DNA of 64,000 nucleotides from Marinobacter sp. (GTDB taxonomy: Bacteria > Pseudomonadota > Gammaproteobacteria > Pseudomonadales > Oleiphilaceae), in assembly GCA_018402255.1 (NCBI GenBank), contig JAGYIS010000009.1:310001-374000 (forward strand). The letters are read 5' to 3'. How positions within the stretch are numbered: position 1 is the first letter of the stretch; the number at the start of each line of letters is the position of its first letter. Shown one piece after another: positions 30,526 to 39,230 of the stretch. Made by a program: the position numbers and the translations under genes. The notes below the pieces were generated by a model. That model was given only the letters and a program-made list of their open reading frames with translations. It searched no databases and was not told where the DNA came from.

Positions 30526-31464
30526 ATGAAATCAGCGTTTGTTTTCCCCGGACAAGGCTCTCAATCGGTTGGCATGCTCAAGACAGCTGCCGACCTGTGG
30601 CCAATGATCAGCGAAACCTTCGATGAGGCGTCCAACGTTCTTGGTTATGACGTCTGGCATCTGTGTCAGCATGGTCCGGTCGAAGAACTGAATCAGACCG
30701 CGGTGACTCAACCCGCTTTGTTGACCGCCAGTATTGCCTTGTGGCGGCAATGGTGTGTGGCCGGTGGCCCCCGGCCGGACTATATGGCTGGTCACAGCCT
30801 TGGCGAATACAGTGCACTTGTCGCTGCTGAAAGTCTGGATTTTATCGAAGCGGTCAAGCTGGTTCAGCTTCGCGGTGAGTTGATGCAAGACGCGGTACCG
30901 GCAGGCCAGGGCCGAATGGCGGCGATTCTGGGCCTTGAGGATGATGACGTTGTGGCAGCGTGTAAAGAAGCTGCCAACGGTGAGGTGGTTGCCGCCGTCA
31001 ATTTTAACGCACCCGGGCAGGTTGTTATTGCCGGGTCAGCTGCGGCGGTAGAACGCGCCATTGAGGCGTGTAAGGCCAGGGGTGCTCGTAAGGCCATGCC
31101 ACTGCCTGTCAGTGTGCCGTCCCATTGCGCTTTGATGAAAGGTGCCGCTGAGCAGCTTTCGGAAGCGCTGGAAGATATCCGTTTTAACGATGCTGTCATC
31201 CCGGTGGTGCAAAATGTTAATGCGGCGGAGGCCAGGGATGCAGAGACTCTGAAAGCCAATCTCCTCAAGCAGCTATACTCTCCTGTCTTGTGGACGGATT
31301 CGATTCGGTCACTGACCGGTCAAGGTGTTAGTGTTGCGGTTGAATGTGGTTCTGGCAAAGTGTTGGCGGGATTGGTAAAGCGCATTGACCGCGACCTGCC
31401 GGTACACAGCATTGAAGATCCCGATTCTCTGGCTAATGCCATGGCGGCATTCGGGAAGTCTTGA
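30526..31464 (+). CDS. fabD: Malonyl CoA-acyl carrier protein transacylase
   Basis: MKSAFVFPGQGSQSVGMLKTAADLWP...GHSLGEYSALVAAESLDF; ATG at 30526. Confidence 0.96.
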   Translation: MKSAFVFPGQGSQSVGMLKTAADLWPMISETFDEASNVLGYDVWHLCQHGPVEELNQTAVTQPALLTASIALWRQWCVAGGPRPDYMAGHSLGEYSALVAAESLDFIEAVKLVQLRGELMQDAVPAGQGRMAAILGLEDDDVVAACKEAANGEVVAAVNFNAPGQVVIAGSAAAVERAIEACKARGARKAMPLPVSVPSHCALMKGAAEQLSEALEDIRFNDAVIPVVQNVNAAEARDAETLKANLLKQLYSPVLWTDSIRSLTGQGVSVAVECGSGKVLAGLVKRIDRDLPVHSIEDPDSLANAMAAFGKS

Positions 31465-31479
31465 TAGAGGGAGTGGTTT

Positions 31480-32223
31480 ATGTCTTTGGAAGGCAAAGTG
31501 GCGCTGGTTACCGGCGCAACCCGCGGTATTGGTCAGGCCATTGCCCATGAGTTGGCAAAGCACGGCGCTGAAGTTGTCGGCACGGCAACCAGTGCCGAAG
31601 GCGCTGAGTCGATCACCAGTGGCTTGCAGGCGGCCGGTTACAAAGGGTACGGCATTGTCATGAACGTTGCCGAGCCTGACAGCATTGAGGCAGGGCTCAA
31701 GCAGATTGCTGAGCAATCCGGCGCTCCGCTGATTCTGGTCAACAACGCGGGCATTACCCGTGATAACCTGCTTATGCGTTTGAAAGACGACGACTGGTCT
31801 GCAGTGCTGGAAACCAACCTGTCGAGTGTTTTTCGCACCAGCAAAGCTGTACTTCGTGGTATGGCCAAGGCGCGTTGGGGCAGGATCATCAATATCAGTT
31901 CGGTGGTTGCCGGCATGGGGAATCCCGGCCAGGGCAATTACTGTGCTGCGAAAGCTGGTGTTGAAGGGTTTACTCGAAGCCTGGCAAAGGAAATGTCCAA
32001 TCGCGGCATTACCGCCAATTGCGTCGCACCCGGATTTATTGACACAGATATGACTAAAAAACTGGACGATAAGCAACGTGAGGCTATGCTGGAAATCATA
32101 CCGGCAGGCCGTTTGGGAGAGCCCGGAGAAGTCGCCTCGGTGGTGGCCTTCCTGACTTCTGACGGCGCTGCTTATGTAACCGGCGAAACCATTCATGTGA
32201 ATGGCGGCATGTACATGGGTTGA
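31480..32223 (+). CDS. fabG: 3-oxoacyl-ACP reductase
   Basis: MSLEGKVALVTGATRGIGQAIAHELAKHGAEVVGTATS...VNNAGITRDNLLMRLKDDDW. Confidence 0.96.
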   Translation: MSLEGKVALVTGATRGIGQAIAHELAKHGAEVVGTATSAEGAESITSGLQAAGYKGYGIVMNVAEPDSIEAGLKQIAEQSGAPLILVNNAGITRDNLLMRLKDDDWSAVLETNLSSVFRTSKAVLRGMAKARWGRIINISSVVAGMGNPGQGNYCAAKAGVEGFTRSLAKEMSNRGITANCVAPGFIDTDMTKKLDDKQREAMLEIIPAGRLGEPGEVASVVAFLTSDGAAYVTGETIHVNGGMYMG

Positions 32224-32355
32224 GCCCGTTTCCGGGCTGTTGTGCAACCCCTTGTCGTACAACATGTTTACAGAATCCCTGCTTGTTTGCAGGTAGGGTT
32301 TAAACTAAACTGGCAATTATTGGATTGCTTGGTTGACACATAAAGTGAGGACATT

Positions 32356-32589
32356 ATGAGTACAGTTGAAGAGCGCGTTAAGAAGATCGTTTGTGAACAG
32401 TTGGGCGTTAAAGAGTCCGAAGTTCAGAACTCATCTTCTTTTGTAGAGGATCTTGGCGCTGACTCACTGGACACTGTTGAGCTGGTTATGGCCCTTGAAG
32501 AGGAATTCGAGACTGAAATTCCTGACGAAGAGGCCGAGAAGCTGGGCACAGTTCAGAACGCGATCGACTACATCGTCGCGCACACCTGA
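32356..32589 (+). CDS. acpP: Acyl carrier protein
   Basis: [63 protein letters not shown]. Confidence 0.98.
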   Translation: MSTVEERVKKIVCEQLGVKESEVQNSSSFVEDLGADSLDTVELVMALEEEFETEIPDEEAEKLGTVQNAIDYIVAHT

Positions 32590-32614
32590 TACTCTGCTAG
32601 TCAGATAGCCAGGC

Positions 32615-32655
32615 CAAAAGCCGTCCTTTGAATCTCAGAAAGGGCGGCTTTTTTA
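32615..32655 (+). terminator. Terminator/attenuator between acpP and fabF
   Basis: aaaagccgtcctttgaatctcagaaagggcggctttttta. Confidence 0.85.
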
Positions 32656-32715
32656 TTGCCTGAATGAATGCCATATTGGGTAGAAGTTACACAGAATAAT
32701 CAGGTGAACAGCGTT

Positions 32716-33963
32716 ATGAGCAAGCGGCGAGTTGTGATCACGGGTATGGGGATGCTTTCTCCGGTGGGGAACGATGTGGAATCCTCATGGAGCGCTATTC
32801 GTGCCGGGCGCAGCGGAATCGGATTGATCGATCGCTTTGATACGACCGACTACAACACCCGTATCGGTGGGGCGATCCGTAACCTGGATATCGAGCCTTA
32901 TCTGTCGACCAAGGAGGCGCGCAAGCTGGATCCCTTCATTCACTATGGCCTGATAGCGGCACAGCAGGCAGTGGATGACAGTGGTCTGGAGCAGTATGGG
33001 CAGCTCGACAAGGAGCGAGTGGGCATAGCCATTGGCTCTGGTATAGGCGGTCTGGAATACATCGAGAAGAACGTGCTCCTGATGGAGAAGTCTGGCCCCC
33101 GCAAGGTATCACCATTTTTTGTGCCCGCCTCTGTCATCAACATGATTTCTGGTAACGCTGCCATTCGATTTGGCTATAAAGGGCCAAATATTGCCATTGT
33201 GACGGCCTGTACAACCGGTACCCATAATATCGGCTATGCGGCCAGGACCATCGCCTATGGCGATGCCGATGTTATGTTGGCTGGTGGTTCCGAGATGGCG
33301 ACGACCCGCTCTGCCGTTGCGGCGTTCTCATCGGCCCGCGCACTGTCGACCCGAAACGACCAGCCCGAACAGGCGAGTCGCCCCTGGGACAAGGATCGTG
33401 ATGGCTTTGTGCTTAGTGATGGCGCCGGCGTTCTGGTCCTGGAAGAGCTTGAACACGCCAAAGCCCGCGGCGCCACCATACACGGGGAGATTGTCGGTTT
33501 TGGTATGAGTGATGACGCCCATCACATTACCTCGCCCCCCGCCGACGGTGACGGAGCGGCCCGTTCCATGCGCAACGCCGTTCGCGATGCAGGCCTTGCA
33601 CCGGAGCAGGTTGATTACATTAACGCCCATGGCACGTCCACGCAGGTGGGTGACATTGCCGAGGTGGCCGCCGTGAAGTCGGTTTTCGGTGCACATGCCA
33701 GCAAGCTCTCGATGAGCAGTACCAAATCAATGACTGGTCACCTGTTGGGAGCAGCCGGCGCCGTTGAGGCGATCTTCTCGATTCTGGCCGCGCGAGATGG
33801 TGTGTTGCCGCCCACCATCAACCTGGACAATCCGGATGAAGGCTGTGACCTGGATTTTGTGCCGCACAAGAGCCGGCCATCTGATGTGCGTGTGGCGCTG
33901 TCAAATTCGTTCGGCTTTGGCGGCACCAACGGTACGCTGATCGTCGCCCGCTACGAAGGCTGA
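32716..33963 (+). CDS. fabF: 3-oxoacyl-ACP synthase II
   Basis: [42 protein letters not shown]...; ATG at 32716. Confidence 0.96.
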   Translation: MSKRRVVITGMGMLSPVGNDVESSWSAIRAGRSGIGLIDRFDTTDYNTRIGGAIRNLDIEPYLSTKEARKLDPFIHYGLIAAQQAVDDSGLEQYGQLDKERVGIAIGSGIGGLEYIEKNVLLMEKSGPRKVSPFFVPASVINMISGNAAIRFGYKGPNIAIVTACTTGTHNIGYAARTIAYGDADVMLAGGSEMATTRSAVAAFSSARALSTRNDQPEQASRPWDKDRDGFVLSDGAGVLVLEELEHAKARGATIHGEIVGFGMSDDAHHITSPPADGDGAARSMRNAVRDAGLAPEQVDYINAHGTSTQVGDIAEVAAVKSVFGAHASKLSMSSTKSMTGHLLGAAGAVEAIFSILAARDGVLPPTINLDNPDEGCDLDFVPHKSRPSDVRVALSNSFGFGGTNGTLIVARYEG

Positions 33964-33970
33964 GACTGCC

Positions 33971-34789
33971 ATGTTCCAATTGGTTTGGTCGGACGAAGAT
34001 GGCGTACCGGCTGGTGATCGTGGACTGGCTTACGGGGACGGTCTGTTTGAAACCCTTTTGGTGACCGGTGACCGGCCGTACTTATTGAGTTATCACCTGG
34101 ACCGAATCAGCCGGGATGCGGGTCGCCTGGCAATCCCGGTTGCACGGTCGGAACTGGACCGTGTCTGTAGTCAGGCCGTGGCCCGATATTCGAGTCTTTA
34201 TGACTCTGGTAACTGGGTTCTCAAGCTGACCCTTACCCGGGGTTCGGGTGGGCGTGGCTATCGCCCGGATCCTCGCGCTCAGCCCAACCTGATTATTTCC
34301 CACTCCGCCGCCCCTGCCATGACCGGACCGGGTGGTGTCGTGGTGGATTTTTCCCGGATTACGCTGACCGTTAACCCTTTATTTGCCGGTATCAAATCCC
34401 TGAACCGTCTGGAGCAGGTGATGGCGGCGCGGGAGTTACGCGGTGAAATATTTGAGGTGTTGATGAGTAATCGAGACGGCCACGTGCTGGAGGGAACACG
34501 AACCAATGTGTTTGTCCGCTCCGGTGACGTCTGGATCACACCGCCGTCGGCAACGCTTGCGGTCGCCGGCGTGATGCGCCGACATGTGCTGGATCGTTTG
34601 CACAGCGCCGGCCATCAGGTCAGGGAGGCTGCGTTGCAGCTGGAAGATCTGGTGGGCGACCGGTGCCAGGGCGTATGGCTGACCAACAGTGTGCTGGGCG
34701 TGGTACCGGTTCGCAACCTGGCGGGTCATGATTTGCCTGTCGACCAGCGACTTGCGACAATCGTGGGCTCACCGGCAATACTGGATTGA
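33971..34789 (+). CDS. pabC: Aminodeoxychorismate lyase
   Basis: DRGLAYGDGLFETLLVTGDRPYLLSYHLDRI...KSLNRLEQVMAARELRG; position between fabF and mltG. Confidence 0.92.
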   Translation: MFQLVWSDEDGVPAGDRGLAYGDGLFETLLVTGDRPYLLSYHLDRISRDAGRLAIPVARSELDRVCSQAVARYSSLYDSGNWVLKLTLTRGSGGRGYRPDPRAQPNLIISHSAAPAMTGPGGVVVDFSRITLTVNPLFAGIKSLNRLEQVMAARELRGEIFEVLMSNRDGHVLEGTRTNVFVRSGDVWITPPSATLAVAGVMRRHVLDRLHSAGHQVREAALQLEDLVGDRCQGVWLTNSVLGVVPVRNLAGHDLPVDQRLATIVGSPAILD

Positions 34790-35859
34790 ATCGCGTGCTA
34801 AAGAAGTTACTGGTTGTTTTGATTGCTGCGGGCGTGCTCCTGACGGCTGGCACCGGCCTCTGGGCCTGGCAGGGTTTGCAGACGCTGCAGCAGCCGGTTG
34901 CCCTTGAAGAACCGGTGCTCTTCTCGGTCGCCCCGGGGACCGGATTCAGTCACTTGGCTCATCGCTTTGAAAGTGAAAATTATGTACCGGACGCTCTCTG
35001 GCTCAGGCTTTATGGGCGACTGAACCCGGAACAGACTCGAATCAAGGCGGGTGATTACGAATTTGTGCCAGGGATGACACCACGTGCCATGATTGAGACC
35101 ATGGTCGAGGGTAAAGTGAAACTGTGGTCCGTGCAGTTTATCGAGGGCTGGACCTTCCGGGATCTGCGTGCTGCCCTGGCGCGCAACGAGCGCCTGAAAA
35201 AACTGACGACTGAATGGACCGATGAGCAGGTGATGGAGGCCGTGGGTGCCGAGGGTCAACACCCCGAAGGCTGGTTCTTTCCTGACACTTATCTGTTCAG
35301 TGGTGGCGAGTCGGATCTGGATATTCTCAAGCGTGCTTATAATCGCATGACGGCAGTACTTGACGAGGAGTGGCAGAACCGGTCCGAGGGTTTGCCCTAT
35401 GACTCGCCCTACGAAGCCTTGATCATGGCTTCGATTGTGGAGCGTGAAACCGGAGTGCCCTGGGAGCGCCAGGAAGTTGCCGGGGTGTTCGTGCGCCGGT
35501 TGCACAAAGGCATGCGCCTGCAGACCGATCCTACCGTTATCTACGGTATGGGCGATCAGTATCAGGGGCGTATCCGCCGCAGCGATCTGAGGGCCTACAC
35601 GCCCTATAACACATACCGTATCAATGGTTTGCCGCCGACACCGATTGCTTTGTCTGGTCGGGAGTCGATTCACGCCGCGCTCAACCCGGAAGATGGCGAC
35701 ACCTATTATTTCGTGGCCAGGGGTGATGGCAGTCATAAGTTCTCCAGAACTCTGGCCGAGCACCAGCAGGCGGTCCGCGAGTATCAGTTGAATCGCCGGC
35801 AGGACTATCGGTCGTCTCCTGCACCAGGCACGCTGAATGAAAACAGCCGGGAAGAATGA
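34786..35859 (+). CDS. mltG: Endolytic transglycosylase MltG (YceG)
   Basis: YEALIMASIVERETGVPWERQEVAGVFVRRLHKGMRLQTDPTVIYGMG...YNTYRINGLPPTPIA. Confidence 0.94.
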   Translation: MNRVLKKLLVVLIAAGVLLTAGTGLWAWQGLQTLQQPVALEEPVLFSVAPGTGFSHLAHRFESENYVPDALWLRLYGRLNPEQTRIKAGDYEFVPGMTPRAMIETMVEGKVKLWSVQFIEGWTFRDLRAALARNERLKKLTTEWTDEQVMEAVGAEGQHPEGWFFPDTYLFSGGESDLDILKRAYNRMTAVLDEEWQNRSEGLPYDSPYEALIMASIVERETGVPWERQEVAGVFVRRLHKGMRLQTDPTVIYGMGDQYQGRIRRSDLRAYTPYNTYRINGLPPTPIALSGRESIHAALNPEDGDTYYFVARGDGSHKFSRTLAEHQQAVREYQLNRRQDYRSSPAPGTLNENSREE

Positions 35860-36500
35860 TGCAAGCCAGAGGTCGATTTATTACGTTTGAGGGCACTGAG
35901 GGCGTTGGCAAATCCACGCAGCTTGAGAACGCTGCCAACACCCTCAAACAGCTGGGTATCGAGTTTGTTGTGACTCGCGAGCCGGGCGGTACGCCCATGG
36001 CGGAAAGCATTCGGGAATTGCTGCTGGCACCCCGTGAAGAGCCGGTTCATGAAACCACCGAACTGTTGCTGATGTTCGCTGCCCGTGCCCAGCACCTGCA
36101 TAACCGTATTCTGCCGGCTCTTGACCAGGGCAAGTGGGTCTTGTGTGACCGCTTTACCGACGCAACGTTTGCTTATCAGGGCGGGGGGCGCGGGGTGCCC
36201 AGAGAGCGGATCGCGTTGTTGGAAGCGCTGGTGCAGGGCGATATCCGACCTGATCACGTTATCTTGCTGGATGCGCCGGTTGAGACCGGCATGTCCAGGG
36301 CTCGTAAGCGGGGCGAACTGGATCGCTTTGAGCGCGAGGCCCAGGCGTTTTTTCAGCGCATCAGGGATACCTATCTGGAGCGGGCGACCGCCCAGCCATC
36401 AACCTATCACATCGTCAACGCCGCGCTTCCCCTTGAGCAGGTGTCGGCCAGTGTGTCTGCTTTACTGGCGGCACTGGCAAAAATGCCGGCGCAGGTCTGA
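35856..36500 (+). CDS. tmk: Thymidylate kinase
   Basis: RGRFITFEGTEGVGKSTQLENAANTLKQLGIEFVVTREPGGTPMAESIR. Confidence 0.96.
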   Translation: MMQARGRFITFEGTEGVGKSTQLENAANTLKQLGIEFVVTREPGGTPMAESIRELLLAPREEPVHETTELLLMFAARAQHLHNRILPALDQGKWVLCDRFTDATFAYQGGGRGVPRERIALLEALVQGDIRPDHVILLDAPVETGMSRARKRGELDRFEREAQAFFQRIRDTYLERATAQPSTYHIVNAALPLEQVSASVSALLAALAKMPAQV

Positions 36501-36584
36501 TACCGTCGTTTTTAGTTGCTTTCGTGCACTTTTTGTAATGATCTGCTTTAATTGATGTACATTCTCAGTTAACGGCCGGCAGCA

Positions 36585-37367
36585 TTGATGCTCAACGCAA
36601 AACTCCTGAAACTTCCTATCGCTGCTCACCAGCATCGGCATGAACACCACCAGATTGTTATCGGGGTGAGGGGAGAAGCCGAGCTCAGTGTTGATGGAAC
36701 CGGCGCTAGCCTCGATACCTGGCGCGCCTGTGTGGTGCCGACCGAGGCCAGCCACGATTACTGTGGCGATGACCAGAACCACGTGCTGGTCATCAATCTT
36801 GATCCACTCGCCCCTGCCATAAACACCCCCGCCCATGCGGATTACGAACGGATGATGCGGGTTTTCGAGCGACCTCGCACCTTGCAGATGGACAGCAAGC
36901 TGCAAGGCCTGGTTCAGTTTGTCGCCAGTGAATTTGACCGGGCTCCGGACAACATCACACTTCAACAGCATCTGGGCGCCAGCGTGCTGTATTGCATGGC
37001 TGATCGTATTGTTGACCGCCAGGTCCACGCGACCCATCGAAGCGTTATCAGCCCTGAGGCCATACGCCGCTACATTATGAGCAATCTGCACCGGAAGGTT
37101 ACCGTCGAGGACATGGCGAGCGAAGCCTGCCTGAGTGTCAGCCGGTTTCATGAAGTATTCCGCGATGTGGTCGGTACCACGCCCCACCAGTTTCTTTTGC
37201 AAACCCGTCTTGAGCAGGCGGTTCACCTTTTAGCCTCATCGCCTCTGTCGGTGTCTGAAATCAGCTATCGGACCGGGTTTTCGTCACAAAGTGCTCTGAC
37301 CAATGCGTTGCGCAAGCACAGGGGTACCACGCCGTCAAAATTGCAGAGTAACGAGAGAGTTGCCTGA
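36585..37367 (+). CDS. AraC-family transcriptional regulator (possible proline-uptake regulator)
   Basis: N-terminal cupin-like region; C-terminal HTH_18: IRRYIMSNLHRKVTVEDMASEACLSVSRFHEVFRDVVGTTPHQFLLQTRLEQAVHLL...SEISYRTGFSSQSALTNALRKHRGTTPSKL. Confidence 0.9.
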   Translation: MMLNAKLLKLPIAAHQHRHEHHQIVIGVRGEAELSVDGTGASLDTWRACVVPTEASHDYCGDDQNHVLVINLDPLAPAINTPAHADYERMMRVFERPRTLQMDSKLQGLVQFVASEFDRAPDNITLQQHLGASVLYCMADRIVDRQVHATHRSVISPEAIRRYIMSNLHRKVTVEDMASEACLSVSRFHEVFRDVVGTTPHQFLLQTRLEQAVHLLASSPLSVSEISYRTGFSSQSALTNALRKHRGTTPSKLQSNERVA

Positions 37368-37391
37368 AATAGTTCGTAAATCCGGGAGTCC

Positions 37392-37427
37392 CGTAGGATT
37401 CTGTAAAAGAATCGTAGGATTTTGTAA
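37392..37427. promoter_or_regulatory. Two near-identical 15-bp direct repeats, putative AraC-regulator operator upstream of putP
   Basis: CGTAGGATTCTGTAA (37392-37406) and CGTAGGATTTTGTAA (37413-37427), 21-bp period; partial third copy cgtaggtccgta at 37430. Confidence 0.65.
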
Positions 37428-37666
37428 GCCGTAGGTCCGTAGTAATACTAATTTAATGTATCTGTAGATTCGTCTTCTTTCGCGGCATATGTGGCCAGGA
37501 GTGAGACGAGATTAACGGTGTTTTTCAGGAGTTTTGCGGGGGCCTGCCCCGCTCCAGTTCGGATGGATATTGGGTACACAAGAACAACGGCACAGCAAGC
37601 AGGCATTTTGCCAGGCCTGTGCCTTAAGAGCGGATGTTATCCGACTCATTAAACCGGAGGAGCCTT

Positions 37667-39157
37667 ATGGCTATTGGTGTTTGGATCAGTCTATTTGCTT
37701 ACTTTGCGGTCATGATCGGCATTGGCATATACGCCATGCGCAGATCTACATCGTCATCGGAAGATTACATGCTGGGCGGGCGAGCTCTGAGTCCAAAAGT
37801 GGCGGCCCTGTCGGCTGGCGCTTCGGATATGAGTGGCTGGTTGCTTCTGGGCTTGCCCGGGGCACTGTTCGTATCCGGCCTTGCTTCCGCCTGGATTGGT
37901 ATCGGCCTGTTCGTAGGTGCTTTCGTTAACTGGACCCTGGTTGCGCCGCGTCTTCGTGAACAGACTGTCCATTATGGCAACGCTATTACCATCCCGTCTT
38001 TCCTCGCGAACCGGTTCCCGACTCAGGCGCTTTCGTTGCGCACGGTGTCGGCCATCGTTATCGTTATTTTCTTTGCGGTCTACACTGCGTCTGGCCTGGT
38101 TGCCGGCGGCAAGCTGTTTGAAAGTGCGTTTTCCGGCATCTTCAACTTCGGTGGCTTGAGCGACTACGGCGTGGGCATTGTCATCACTCTGGGCGTGGTG
38201 TTGGCCTACACCGTGGTTGGCGGCTTCCTCGCGGTGAGCATGACGGACTTTGTTCAGGGCTGCATCATGATGTTTGCGCTGATCATCATGCCGGCGGTTG
38301 TTCTGTTTGGCGAAGGCGGTGGTGGCTTTGCTCAGGCATCAGAGACCCTGAACAGTGTTGATCCGACGCTGCTCTCATGGACCGAAGGGCTGACCTTTAT
38401 CGGCTGGCTGTCTGCGGTTACCTGGGGTCTGGGGTATTTTGGCCAGCCCCACATCATCGTGCGCTTCATGGCAATTCGTACGCTGAAAGACGTTCCCATT
38501 GCCCGTAACATCGGCATGGGCTGGATGGCGGTTTCCCTGATTGGTGCCATCTCCCTGGGTGTTTTTGGCCGTGCTTACGCGATCCGCAATGGCATGGATG
38601 TCGCTGACCCTGAAACCATCTTTATCATTCTGGCAGACCTGCTGTTCCATCCGCTGATCACAGGCTTCCTGTATGCGGCGTTGCTGGCTGCGGTCATGAG
38701 TACCATTTCCAGTCAGTTGCTGGTGTCGTCGTCTTCTCTGACGGAGGACTTCTACCGCCTGTTCCTGCGTAAGGAAGCGACCGATAAGGAATGCGTCAAC
38801 GTGGGCCGGGTTTGTGTTGTCCTGGTTGGTCTTGTTGCCGCTGTCATTGCGTCCGATGAGAATTCTCAGGTTCTGGCTCTGGTCAGTAACGCCTGGGCAG
38901 GCTTCGGCGCTGCCTTTGGTCCGCTGATTATCCTGTCGCTGATGTGGTCACGCACCAACGGTGCGGGCGCGATCGCAGGTATGATCGCCGGTGCCGGTAC
39001 CGTTATGGTCTGGATCTCTCTGGGCTGGAACGGCAGCTTCATGGGCGGCCCTGGCGTCTATGAGATCATTCCGGGCTTCATTATCGCCATGATCGCTATT
39101 GTTGTGGTCAGCCTGGCGACCAAGGATTCCGGTGAGTACCAGCACATCACTCGGTAA
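37667..39157 (+). CDS. putP: Sodium/proline symporter
   Basis: MAIGVWISLFAYFAVMIGIGIYAMRRSTSSSEDYMLGGRALSPKVAALSAGASDMSGWLLLGLPGALFVSG; GGAGG ribosome-binding site. Confidence 0.93.
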   Translation: MAIGVWISLFAYFAVMIGIGIYAMRRSTSSSEDYMLGGRALSPKVAALSAGASDMSGWLLLGLPGALFVSGLASAWIGIGLFVGAFVNWTLVAPRLREQTVHYGNAITIPSFLANRFPTQALSLRTVSAIVIVIFFAVYTASGLVAGGKLFESAFSGIFNFGGLSDYGVGIVITLGVVLAYTVVGGFLAVSMTDFVQGCIMMFALIIMPAVVLFGEGGGGFAQASETLNSVDPTLLSWTEGLTFIGWLSAVTWGLGYFGQPHIIVRFMAIRTLKDVPIARNIGMGWMAVSLIGAISLGVFGRAYAIRNGMDVADPETIFIILADLLFHPLITGFLYAALLAAVMSTISSQLLVSSSSLTEDFYRLFLRKEATDKECVNVGRVCVVLVGLVAAVIASDENSQVLALVSNAWAGFGAAFGPLIILSLMWSRTNGAGAIAGMIAGAGTVMVWISLGWNGSFMGGPGVYEIIPGFIIAMIAIVVVSLATKDSGEYQHITR

Positions 39158-39189
39158 CCAAGAGCGGTAATAATGCTCTGAACAGAATC

Positions 39190-39216
39190 AGGGGCTCCTT
39201 CGGGGGCCCCTTTTTT
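39190..39216 (+). terminator. Rho-independent terminator after putP
   Basis: aggggctccttcgggggccccttttttg. Confidence 0.85.
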
Positions 39217-39230
39217 GTTCTGGCGCCGGG

